DNA from: Talaromyces rugulosus
Taxonomy: Eukaryota > Ascomycota > Eurotiomycetes > Eurotiales > Trichocomaceae
Length of the DNA: 64,000 nucleotides
Direction of reading: 5' to 3'
NCBI RefSeq assembly: GCF_013368755.1
Contig: NC_049566.1
Coordinates: 4,154,001 to 4,218,000, forward strand
Positions 1 through 10,168 of this stretch are shown here, piece after piece. The number at the start of each line of letters is the position of its first letter. Position 1 is the stretch's first letter. The position numbers and the translations under genes are program-made. The notes under the pieces were generated by a model. It made no database searches and was not told the origin of the DNA. It saw only the letters and a program-made list of their open reading frames with translations.

Positions 1-824
1 GTGAGTGCGGGGAGAGCTCCGATTCGGGTATAGCGTGTTTTCCCTGGTCTGTACTCTGTAATCTGTATAGTACTATAGTTGTCTTGGTAGTAATGCATGT
101 TTTGTAAAAATAATATTATTTTTATTTAAATTATTCCGTATCAGTTATTTCTGATTATGCGCCAGTCGTTGCCAACATCAATCACATGTATTGTGCTTCT
201 AGCTAGAAGGATTACATGTAAATTAGACTCTCAAACCACACCTACGCATCTTTGATACACATTCAGAAAATATTGCACCATATAATTAGGATACAATCAA
301 ATTTCAGTGACAGGATAAAAGAAGAAAACAAGTCAAAACTCAAAATCAAAAGAGGGCAAATAATCTGCTCACCTGACAGTTGATAGAAAACGGACACGTC
401 ACAATATCATCGGAGTTTCTCTACTTCCCTTCTCACCTAATAGTAACTACTAGTACATGTCGATCTACATGCGCACCAAATACTAGTCACCGGGATATAC
501 CTGGTGATCGAAAAATTGATCGATGGGGAAATTGCTAGTTGCATGGAATGCGTTGCCTTTTCTTGGCTGGAGTAATAGCAACATCTATGATTGGCTGTTG
601 ACTACTATGTACAATATTTGCAGGGTACTGGAATGTTGCAGATCACACACGACAAAGGTTCCATTAACTTGGCAGTCGGAGGAAACGGAGTTTTGTACAG
701 CAGTAAAAACAGAAACAAATCGAATAAATTACTCCTGCGGCTGTCGAAGCGGTTGAATTGCTCCCTTTCTCCGGCTGAAAACACAGTACGTAGTAGTAAA
801 TCATCCATGAAGGTAAGAGTCTTT
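1..824. other. Intergenic, left edge
   Basis: AT-rich sequence without a convincing reading frame on either strand. The frames that open after about 520 run antisense into the protease gene and show no family resemblance. The last part probably holds the 3' untranslated region of that gene. Confidence 0.6.
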
Positions 825-1670
825 TCAAGGGCCGGTGTATGTAACGTCAACTTCGGAAGAGCTGGGGACCTCAACATCGGTCAACACAACGTTGTTTTGC
901 TGAATATCCAAAACATCGGCGCCGTCGGTGCCCACGGTGGACCCGTCAGAGACTCCAGCGGCCGAGTTGGTGAATTGGATGGTGCCAAAGTTGGCAAATG
1001 GCACCTGGCTGCCATTCGAGTCAAAGTCTTCGACGATCCATTCGGCATTCTGGCCTCCGAGATTGGAGTCGGACGAAGGCGCCGTCAGATCCTGACTAAC
1101 CTGCTGACCGCTGGTCAGGTTCTCGATCACGCATGTACCGGCACTGCTGCTGCTCGACGAGACGGACACCTGGATCACATCACCAGCACTGATGTCGATG
1201 CCGGAGAAGTCGTAGGCGTAGTCCGGGAACCACTCGTACCAGGCATCGTATGAAACATCGCCAGCCGTGGAGATAGTAAAGTCCACGCCGGTCTGGAGAA
1301 TGGCCGCAGAGTAGGTGTCGCCGTCGATTCCAACCCAGGCAGAGGCAGACGAGTCGGCAGTGGCGCCTGAGGGCAGTTGGGGAGTTGGCACAGTGAACTG
1401 GGCGCTCACCGAGGTGAAGGTGGTGCCGGACGGAGGCGCGGTGAGGACGGCGCCACCCCAGTTAGAACTGTAGTCGACGTGAGTGCGGTTGGCCTGCTCA
1501 ATCCTGGATTTCTCGTCGCCGGTCAAGGCCGGAGCAGGGATCTTGGGATGGGTGAGACGCTCGACTCCCCGTCCGGTACGGCGAGAAACGCGAGAAGTGA
1601 GGCCATGGCCAGAGGGAGCAGCAACAGCAGAAGCTGCGAGCAGAAGTTGGGCGGCAATAGAAAGCTTCAT
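825..1670 (-). CDS. Eqolisin (G1 family) acid endopeptidase, aspergillopepsin II-like
   Basis: Single-exon gene for a 281-residue secreted acid protease. Residues 1-18 form a signal peptide (hydrophobic LLLAASAVAA core). A basic propeptide with dibasic sites follows to about residue 66, then the mature beta-sandwich starting near YSSNWGGAV. The two catalytic residues of the G1 family are visible: Gln91 in SAQFTVP and Glu210 in NAEWIVED. Length and layout match fungal glutamic peptidases, which digest protein outside the cell at low pH. The ATG at 1670 lies about 135 bp downstream of a TATA-like box, and a GCCAGG hexamer (PacC core) lies on the same strand at 1769-1774. Acid-pH regulation is plausible by family but inferred. 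The gene looks intact. Confidence 0.93.
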   Translation of the reverse strand: MKLSIAAQLLLAASAVAAPSGHGLTSRVSRRTGRGVERLTHPKIPAPALTGDEKSRIEQANRTHVDYSSNWGGAVLTAPPSGTTFTSVSAQFTVPTPQLPSGATADSSASAWVGIDGDTYSAAILQTGVDFTISTAGDVSYDAWYEWFPDYAYDFSGIDISAGDVIQVSVSSSSSSAGTCVIENLTSGQQVSQDLTAPSSDSNLGGQNAEWIVEDFDSNGSQVPFANFGTIQFTNSAAGVSDGSTVGTDGADVLDIQQNNVVLTDVEVPSSSEVDVTYTGP

Positions 1671-3676
1671 GTTGACACTTGATCACAAGCTTCAATATGT
1701 GAGTTTAGTTTATCGATTCTGCTGTGCTGCTCAAGGCAAAAACAGGTGCAAACAGTATGGAAAGCGAGCCTGGCGGGGGAGCACATTCCACAGGGCCCGG
1801 CGACATTATATACCACACACCACGCCTGTCGGTACAGAGAGCATTTACTCCGGCATGGCAGGAGGTCCGGAGCGATCGGCAACAAAAAGCATTTTCGCGC
1901 AAATGAGGGTTGTACATACTACGCAGTCAATCCAATCATCCCGCAAGCGGGAACATGGAGATGGTGGATTAGGGCAAGCCTTTTTGGGATGGCGTGCTGG
2001 CATGCCGCCGTGCGTTAATCAGTAGAAGCCAATCGAAATAGAGGCTAAATAAAGAGAAACCGCTAAGGAGATAGTAGTAGACAGGCCCAGATTCCACCGA
2101 TCCCAAAGTTTTGCGTCCGGCGGTGATTTTGGCCTCGGCTAAAGGCATTTAGGGCTGGCGTCCGGCCCCTTGGTGACATGCAGCAAGGCGCCCCGTTAGG
2201 TAAGGCGAGCTTGATTATTACTCTAATGCTTCGTACGTCTACCCATGCCTTTCTCAGGTCATGGATAAGCTAGGTGATGAGTTCGAGGGGCTCGGACTAA
2301 CAGTCGCAGCGTAGCTATCCAGGAATCCAGCTGCTACGAGCGACATCGCTGCAGGCAAGCATTCGACCCTGCGTGACCACTGACCAGGGGTCAGACGAGA
2401 TCGAAAGATCGGCGCTGCTAAATCAGAGCCTAATCAAATACGAGCCTGTCTGTCTGCGTAACCAAGCAGATGGCACGAGGACTCGCATGCTGACATGGTG
2501 GCGCACCCTCATTTCCAATAATTATTTATTGGCGTTTAGTACATATCTACAGTAGTACGTACTACCTCAAGTGTATTATTGCTGGTGGTGTGGTACTGCA
2601 TGGCCAGCTTTTCCATTTTGAGTAATTTTGCGAGTCGTAGTGATCAGGTGAGAAAAAGCTAGTATCGCCACCTTTCAAAGTTCATGTATAGTATTTATTA
2701 ATACACCAGTTCGTATAAGTAGATCGTGCTAGATAACTTGAGTTTCTTTCCGATGCTGGACATACAAGTGATTTTGCCCTAACCCGCGAACCTCGCCGAG
2801 GTATACGTTACGTACCTTTGAAGCTTGGTCAACGTTTCAGATTTCTTATAATCGCGTCCTTAGCCCTGATGCAACCACGTGTTAAGCCACAGGTTTGTAA
2901 TCCAGCCTACATACCACGCGGCACATGCTATAGAAACCGTCGTTTCTAGGAGGCGGTCCGGTATGTCGCACATTCTTCGCGCGGTTTTTTCTTTGTTCAG
3001 CAAATCTTCGCCTTAAAAGTGGCATGCATATAGCACACGTATAGTTTTGTTATTTAATCTCAATACATATCAATTGATGCCCACTGATCAACTAGTAGAT
3101 GGCATTGGGTTCGATGCTGTGTCCGGTCAGAGAGTAAACCCCTTCATAGTGTATATATATATTTTGAGGTGATCACTGGATTTCACTCAAATTGCTTTTT
3201 TGACAAAAATTTACTGAATGAGTATTCTCTCTATTTTACATATCTATTCTTAAATAATTGATAGCTCGAGGCGTTTATGTGTATTTATGTGTAGAGTTGA
3301 CTGGAATAGTTCATCTCCTTGGCCGCGGGCTATATTTTGGCATATCTCTGCGTGTAAACTACATGTAGAAAGGCTAAAAATTATCTTAATGTCGCATTTA
3401 CCGAATTTAAATTATAGCGCCCCACTTCGATTACAATATCCGTATTGTCAATAAAGAAGTAGTAATAGAGCGGCGGGCCCATGACGTGCAAGACCGAAGA
3501 TTACGATGCGATATCCTTCGGGAATCCCTTCGATTTTCGGGCCGCAATAAGTATGTAGATATTGAAGCTGGATGACCATAAACATAGAGGTGTAGTTGGC
3601 AATTTTGTTGAAAATAATCTATTGAGACTTAAACTATTATCTACTTTGTATTGACTACATTCAAGGAGGAAAAAAA
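1671..3676. other. 2-kb gene-free stretch
   Basis: Apart from the promoter of the protease gene, no reading frame longer than about 60 codons resembles a protein and no tRNA or clear repeat is seen. GC drops and short AT-rich runs are common after 2500. Together with the pseudogene that follows, it may be old degraded sequence. Confidence 0.5.
1805..1812 (-). promoter_or_regulatory. TATA-like box of the eqolisin gene
   Basis: TATATAAT on the minus strand, about 135 bp upstream of the eqolisin start codon. The spacing suits a strong TATA-type fungal promoter. Assignment is by position and consensus only. Confidence 0.45.
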
Positions 3677-4592
3677 AAGTCTACAATCTCCATCCCAAAA
3701 GGCTCCATCCAGCTAACCGGCTTCCTCTACAAACCCTCCATACCCACAAAAGCCCCCGCGCTGGTCGTTGTTCACCCCGGGGGTGGTGTCAAGGAGTAAA
3801 CAGCAAGTCTCTACGCTCGCAATCTTTCTGAAGAAGCCGGCTTCATCACTGTTTGCTTCGACGCTTCGCACCAAGGCGAAAGCGGGGGCGAGCCACGCTT
3901 TCTCGAAGACCCATCGCAGCGGGTTACCGATGTCTTCAGCGTCATCGATTACCTTTCACAGCTCGACACTGTCGACCCAGACCGCATCGGCATCCTGGGC
4001 ATCTGCGCTGGCGGTGGTTACGCTGTTGCAGCGGCCAAGGCGGATCATCGCCTTAGAGCGGTTGCGACGGTTAGTATGGTTAATATTGGCGATATGTACC
4101 GATTAGGATGGTATGGCGACGAAGATGCCTCGAAGCATATCGACACTCTGAAAATGGTCGCGAAGCAGATCTGAGCTGGGTGTTGCGCCGTATGTGCCAC
4201 CGCAAGTGGACGAGAACACGCCAAAGGACTTCCAGGAGGCCCATGAGTACTACCTAACGCCACGCGCCCAGCATCCTAGGGTGGCAAACAAGATGCTTCT
4301 TCGGAGTTTACCGCCTTTGTTCAATTTTGACGCATCCCATCTGGCAGATTTGTACCTGACGCAGCCAGTGTTGCTAATTGCCGGGGAGAATGCCGGGTCG
4401 AGATGGCATACAGGGAGGCTAGACAAGTTGATTGGGGGTACTAGCACAAAGGTTACGATACCAAAGGCCACACATATGGATCTTTATGATAAATCGGATT
4501 TTGTTGGACCAGCAGTGAAGGAGGTGGCCCAATTTATGAAGACCAAGTTGATTTGTTTATTTGTTGATTTTTTTTTTAAACTTAAGAATTGA
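3677..4592 (+). pseudogene. Broken alpha/beta-hydrolase (dienelactone hydrolase / YcjY-like)
   Basis: The translation follows an alpha/beta hydrolase: a strand ALVVVHPGGG, then FDASHQGESGG, the nucleophile elbow GICAGGGY (Cys in place of the usual Ser, as in dienelactone hydrolases), and a late THMDLYD with the likely catalytic His. The frame has no start codon, a TAA stop at about 3798-3800 right after VKE, and a frameshift near 4170 (first part reads in the frame of 3677, last part in the frame of 4194). These lesions make it a pseudogene rather than a spliced gene, since no intron consensus spans them. It runs tail-to-tail into the HHE gene. Substrate unknown. Confidence 0.75.
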
Positions 4593-4596
4593 ATAA

Positions 4597-5350
4597 TTAC
4601 ATACGAAATCGCTTCATCTCGTCTATTGTCCAATACTTTCTCATATTCTCCGCCCCAAGAGTACGAACCTCGTCATCCAGATGCTCCCACAGCACCTTAC
4701 CAAACGTATCCATGACCCCCTTCATCTCGGACAGCCTAAGCTCCTTCTCCCCAGTCCTACAAGCTTCCAAGTACTCCTCCAACCGATCCATGCCCTTGTG
4801 GATCTCCTTGTGCTGTTTAAGCAGATCCAATCCATTTTTGAACTGTGGCATCTTCTTGGCAAGGTTGGGGAAGACGTGTTGCTCCTCGATGCTGTGATGC
4901 ATGTTGAGCTGCGAGGTGAACTCCATCCCCATGTTCATGAACTGGCGGATTGAGACGCCCGATGGTCTTTTATTGGCGCAGCAGGCGTCGTAGAGTGTAT
5001 TCCAGGTGTGCCGGAAATGGTTGTGCTGATGTGAATTAGTAATATTTCTTCCATTATACCAACACTAAGCATGAAAAGGGACGTACAAAATACTCCATAT
5101 GCTCAGCCAACCGGTTATATTCCCGAAACTCCGATGCCGACAGCTTAGGAAGAGCCTCGGTCTCTTTCGACGGAGCATCTGGGTTGGTACTCATGGTACT
5201 GATACGATGCCTGTGAGCAGATAACTTGGCAACCGTCCCAACCCTGACAGAGTCCAAATACCTGCGTTGTGGGATTGATGAGGGTAGTATCTGCCGAGTG
5301 CAAGTGGCGATGGCTCGCAGTTTGCTCGCTGGCCCAATGCAACAACGCAT
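4597..5350 (-). CDS. Hemerythrin-like HHE cation-binding protein
   Basis: Two exons, 5350-5087 and 5025-4597. The 61-bp intron (GTACGT...TTCACATCAG) joins EHMEYF to HNHFRHTW in frame. The protein is a four-helix HHE bundle with the di-iron type ligands in order: HNHF, HHSIEEQHVFP, HKEIHKGMD and HLDDE. From the first ATG it has 230 residues. An internal ATG at residue 53 (MSTNPDAP) gives 178 residues, the usual size of cytosolic fungal HHE proteins. The Arg-rich, nearly acid-free first 50 residues could be a mitochondrial presequence, or the region could be 5' leader. Members bind iron or oxygen; the specific role here is unknown. Confidence 0.85.
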
Positions 5351-5976
5351 GTATGTTCTTGTCGGTATGGCTGAGCGACTATATCATCTGAAATCATAAT
5401 CAGATGAAAAAAAACCCCTTCCTTTTTAAGTTGAGAACGCTGATACCTGATTACAAAGAAATTAATAATAATGAAGATATTTTTAATCCCAGACGCTGAT
5501 TGGCAGGCGTGGCTGTTGTGGGGCGGCACAAGCGAATCAGATATGCGTACAAGATATCGATTTACAGTTTACAATTCATGTCTGATTATTATAAAGGCAA
5601 AGCAGCTCAACGTATCATATATATAATTAGCCGGAATACACAATGGGGGCAATGAGTCATGCATGGATATATTTCCTGAGCATCAAGTATAGCCTGTTGC
5701 TTTTCATTGTCTTATATCAGTTCTTTCCATAGGTTGTATATAGGTAGTTGATTAAAAGGCCATATCTTAGGAATTAAAGAGCATAGATATTAAACAATAA
5801 AGTAATGAGGTTCATTTTTTTAAACTACGAAGACCAAATTCATTAGAGTAGGAAGTTTTGTTATCTGTTGTTGCTTTTTTCACCCTAGGAAAACTTTAGG
5901 CACGAATGACAAGACTCCAATTCCATCACGATATCTCCCAATTTTCAGACCCTGTAAATACCCGCCTAGGCCTCGA
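5351..5976. other. Intergenic
   Basis: AT-rich spacer between the HHE promoter and the 3' end of the NLR gene. No gene is visible. A few residues resembling an NB-ARC continuation (a WEIS motif) can be read on the minus strand just past the NLR stop but are too short to count as an exon. Confidence 0.5.
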
Positions 5977-8900
5977 CTAGTTGCTGGGAAGTTCCACCCT
6001 CCTTCTCGCTCCTCTGCTGGCGAGAACCTTGATATAATCCGAAATTCCACAGCCGTGTCTATTCATATAAGCGGCTGCCTGGGTGATTGCCGACGGAAGA
6101 ACGTCAATTTCGCCAAGAAGTGTAATGGCAGCACCTCTGTCAATAGGCAGGCGTTTTTTTCTAAGTAATGTCTCGAGTATTTTTATCCCAGTCTCTGGAT
6201 CTGGTTTTAAGACTGTCACCTTGTGAAATGACTGCAGTGGTATAGATAGTTTTTGATTGCGTGAGGTAACAAGACAACGACCCCGCAGCCCATGAAACGG
6301 AGGGAATGGCTCGAGATGTCTCTGAAATTCGGTGCTGGGTTCGAACTGCAACTGCGCAGAAAACATTGCGGTATTAAACACCTCTATATCATCACAACCA
6401 TCGAGAATAAAAAGCCACTTCCCGTAAGCTCTTTGGTGGAACTGGATTTGAACTTGCTCAATTCCTAATCCAGGATGCAACCTTTTGATCTCAATTGACC
6501 TTGCGATCTGTCTGTAGGACCGCTGAATATAATCGGAGGTAGTACATGAAATCCAGAATATCGAGAACTCAGGATGTTTGTCTCGGATGCGATGTGCCAA
6601 TTCAAGGGCAATCTGAGTCTTTCCGATTCCATCTGGCCCATCCAGAATGGCCCTACAAGGTCCATTCCGTTGCATGACCCATTCTTCAAGGTTTTTGAGC
6701 TCATCACTCCGGCCCACAAATCGTGTGTTTCGTGAAGGAAGCATCCAGTGGCGTAGACGACCTACAAAACATGTTTAGTATACTGAAAATTGGTCATGAT
6801 TTTACTCCTTGCCTGTAAACGAGTCTCGATAGTCCAAGAAAGCCCTGGCAGCAGAAGCGCCATTGGCTGCTGCATAGTATTGCCATGTCGTGTTCCTGTG
6901 ACTGTCTACATAGTCGCATACCCCTTTGATACTAATACCTTGAGGGTGACATGTTTTCTCTGATTTATTAATGAAACCAATCACGCCATATTCTTGAGTA
7001 AGTTTGTCACGGTATTCTGCAGACTTGCTGGTTATCTCGATGGGCATAACTTTCCCAATGTGCGCAGTTACTCGGGCTTTTTCTGAGCTGTCTCGACGAC
7101 GAATAATTTGCTTCCTATCATTACCGAAGAGTTCGTCTTCCAAGCCTGGGTGTCGCCACTTTATCTCTGATTGCTGGAGTTGGTAACGGTACCGCGATAT
7201 CTGGCCATTAAATAGTTCAAGGTCCTCAGTCTCATTCAGGCTGTTAAGAAGGGTTCGAACTTCTGGAATTGAGCTTTTCGGGAAATTTTCGAAGGGCCGT
7301 CTGCTAGGATTATAGTCATGATGATATCTAATCATATTGTTACTGACGATAACATCACCTAGAAATATTTCGTTATCTCCTGGTGGATATGGAGCCCCTC
7401 CGCAGGTACCCACGATCAGGACAAGTTGTATTTCAGGGTAGTCGGGCAGTGAGTCTGAGATAAATTGCTCTGCAGTGTCATCTTCACCTTGGTAGTATAG
7501 GAGAACATTATTGTTACCGATTCTTCCCTTCAAAAGTGAGTCGAGATCTCCCTGTTCTTCATCAGAAACCTTGCCGGGGTCATCGTATATTTCGTCAAAG
7601 AATGTATACACAGCCTCAAACACTATATAAGACTCGCAGAGAATTGCGACTGCAAAATCGTCGTTGCTTTTAGGTCGCAGTTTGCTCTGCTGGGTCTGGG
7701 AGGAGGGCTCAAGAATGGCGCCTGGTAAATGCCGAACCTGAGCATTCCCAAGTCTCTGAAAGTCATTGAAACCGATATCGTCAAAATACGTGTCAGCGGT
7801 TTCCCTAACATCACAATGCTCCTCTCTAATTGGATTCTCATCGAAGGTCAGGGGTGCTTCGCGTAGACTCTCATCAAACCCACTTGGATATGAAGCGTCA
7901 GAACCTTCGGCCCTCAGATGGTCTTTCTCTTCATCATCAGTCTCAGAGGGTTCTGTTTTTAGCTCTGGGCAATCGAATCTCGGAATAAACTTGAAAGCGA
8001 GATCCTTCAGGTGCCACGCAATGTGCTCGTACAAGCCTTTCTTGGTGTTGGGGTCATTCTTCGAGATCAAAGGCTTTAGAAAGTCTGGAACACATTCGCA
8101 GATGGGGCAACAGAACTCATCCTCCCGGGCAGGCCATTTCTGCCATCCCAGAAAAAGCATCTCGAGTTCATCCTCAGTCGGAGGCTTTCGACCGGGGTGG
8201 CTGGCCGGGTCCATCATGTGTTTCCGGAAACTCTCACGTTCGGTAAACTGAAGTACAGTGTCGTGACCGGTGTCACAATCCCAGGTGTGCGTGTGAACTT
8301 TTCTGTTCCACTGAGGTGAATGACTGTTCTCCATGTGGTCTATCCACTCCTTCATGTTGGAGAAAAAAACCAAGGGATACGTGCAACACTCTGAGAGACA
8401 GACATAAGGCTTTGTATCTCCATCTATATGGTTCCTAAGAAATTGTCAAGCAGATTCCAGCAAAACAAACGGGTAGAATGATTATACTTACTTCCAGTAC
8501 ATTTTATCTCCTTTTAGTATACCAGTGCCGAGCAGTTCAGAGCAGTATGGGCACACGCAGAAATCGTGACGTTTAAAAATTTTGGGCATTTCGGGATACG
8601 CCATCGAGTATAGATGGGCTGAATATTCATCGTTTTCCAGGAGGGCCTGAAATGGATTATGACCGAGGTACTTTTTCTTGAAGCGCCGTGCCGTCTGAAT
8701 AAAACGTATGCGGCGTATTACAAGAGATGTAGCAAGCTGATCGCGCAGATATTGTCTAGCGTTCGGGAATAAGTTCCTCACGAGGGTGGAGGCATACTGC
8801 TTATAATAATCGTCGTCAGTATTGGGACGGATTGAGAGTGTATACTTGTCGGGGCGATTAAAGTGCTGGTCGATTCTATCCCACATGAAGTGTAACTCTC

Positions 8901-9296
8901 TGACGGAAAAATCGATTGCCCACGTGGCGTGTTCTTCTGTCTCATCATAGTTACCCTTTCCGTTAACTGAATGTTTGATAATTAGATTCGCGATGTCATA
9001 TCCACCGATTATGCTTGAGACTTACAATATTGAAGACTTATGGCAAGCACTTCGAGGAGATCAATGATCGAGTCCTTGGCATCCGAGTAATCCTCTAAGC
9101 GATCATCAAGACAGCTATAGGTACCAGACAGAGCCTTAGTCTTGTAGACCCAGTAGTTAAAGCTTGTTTCCATTTTTTCAATGAAGCTTCTCGTGTGCCC
9201 AGGGCCCATAGACCCCTCGGTCAGGGAGCCAAAAACCGCTCTGCACTCAATAGCGGTAGAACTAATTTTCGGTTCTGGACTGCTTTTTGCCGCCAT
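5977..9296 (-). CDS. Zn-finger / PNP_UDP / NB-ARC NOD-like receptor, no C-terminal repeats
   Basis: Four exons by eye: 9296-9026, 8966-8492, 8434-6813, 6761-5977, giving 1050 residues. Introns 1 and 2 have GTAAGT donors; intron 3 reads in frame only with a GC donor (ACAG|GCAAGG) and has a TACTAAAC branch site. Domains in order: helical N-terminus; Cys/His-rich fungal finger region at about 225-390 (CPYCSELL, PYVCL, FCCPICECVP); PNP_UDP nucleoside-phosphorylase-like domain at about 506-789 (AVAILC, VGTCGG near 590, KGVCDYVD); NB-ARC from about 796 with Walker A GPDGIGKT (831-838), Walker B LFILDGCDD (about 906-914), sensor VTSRN and a GLPL-like VLPSA. It stops there, without winged helix, TPR, WD or ankyrin repeats. 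PNP_UDP is a known N-terminal effector of fungal NLRs. It is divergent from the protease gene. Confidence 0.85.
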
Positions 9297-10168
9297 GCTG
9301 ACACTGTCGTCAATTAGTGCTTTGGAAAATGTCGGGCTTGGTAATGAGCAGTGTTGACGGCTTAGAACAGCTGTTAAGAGCAGGTCAGGATGAGTACACG
9401 ATTGAGGAACTGACTGGAAATTGTCAGCTTATCTGCATGATAAATGAACAAAGGAAACAGCGTCATAAAGCGAACCACAGCGAACTCTCATATCCCTCAG
9501 TGTGATCCTATTGGGCTTTTCAGATCCGCTTAGGTGTTTTTAATGCATTGACTAGCCAATGTATCTTGTGTATTTTCACCATGAAACGTATTAATCAAAG
9601 GATTCTGTAAATAACCAGGTGAGATGATAATGGAACCGTATTAATCAAAGAATTCTGTAAATAACCAGGCCAGATGATAATGGAACCCTGCACATGCATG
9701 ATACTGAGAAATAGTACAAGTTCAGATAGTAGCCGAGATCTGGGACTAACTATACTGGGATTAGACGATCTACATACTTGCTGATTTAGGAAATGATGAA
9801 ATACCTAAGATCAGGGCAACTCCACTTTTATACCCATTTCAGTGTTGACTTTGGGCATCAATGCATGTCTAAATTACTACTGGCACGGCGGTTAAAATGT
9901 TTTCGAAAAAAGGAAACAAGCAACCAGTAAGATGGTGGGCTAACCAGCCACTAATTTCTGAAGAGATTACCCTAAGATCTGGGGATTTATGGGCCTTGAT
10001 CAGAAACTTAAAAAGGTTGGCAAAAAACGCCAAATATAACCGCATTTCTGTCTGATATCTGACGTCAGTCAAGTAAAGCCGAATCAATTGCAGTTATCTT
10101 TGTTGAGTGGAAGTCGACCGAGTTTGATCGTCCAGGGGATCAGGAAGAAACGGTTTCAGGTTTTAACG
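9297..10168. promoter_or_regulatory. Divergent promoter region between NLR and protease genes
   Basis: About 0.9 kb between the NLR start codon and the first ATG of the protease frame. It contains a duplicated 50-bp unit and several stop-rich frames. Both flanking genes are probably driven from here. A short plus-strand frame at 9329-9505 was considered as an upstream exon and not accepted. Confidence 0.45.
9587..9686. repeat. 50-bp direct repeat, two copies
   Basis: Two adjacent units, 9587-9636 and 9637-9686, both starting CGTATTAATCAAAG and ending near GATGATAATGGAAC, with only about four differences. It lies in the shared NLR/protease promoter region, so it may duplicate a regulatory element; this is inference. 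Confidence 0.8.

Noticed and set aside
591..1253. 220-codon plus-strand frame
   Set aside because: It is antisense to the eqolisin gene, whose family motifs are certain; the frame shows no motif of its own.
9329..9505. Short plus-strand frame starting MSGLVMSS as a first exon of the protease gene
   Set aside because: MSGL is a common start for fungal helical-domain proteins, but the rest does not fit and no donor/acceptor pair links it to the frame at 10169.
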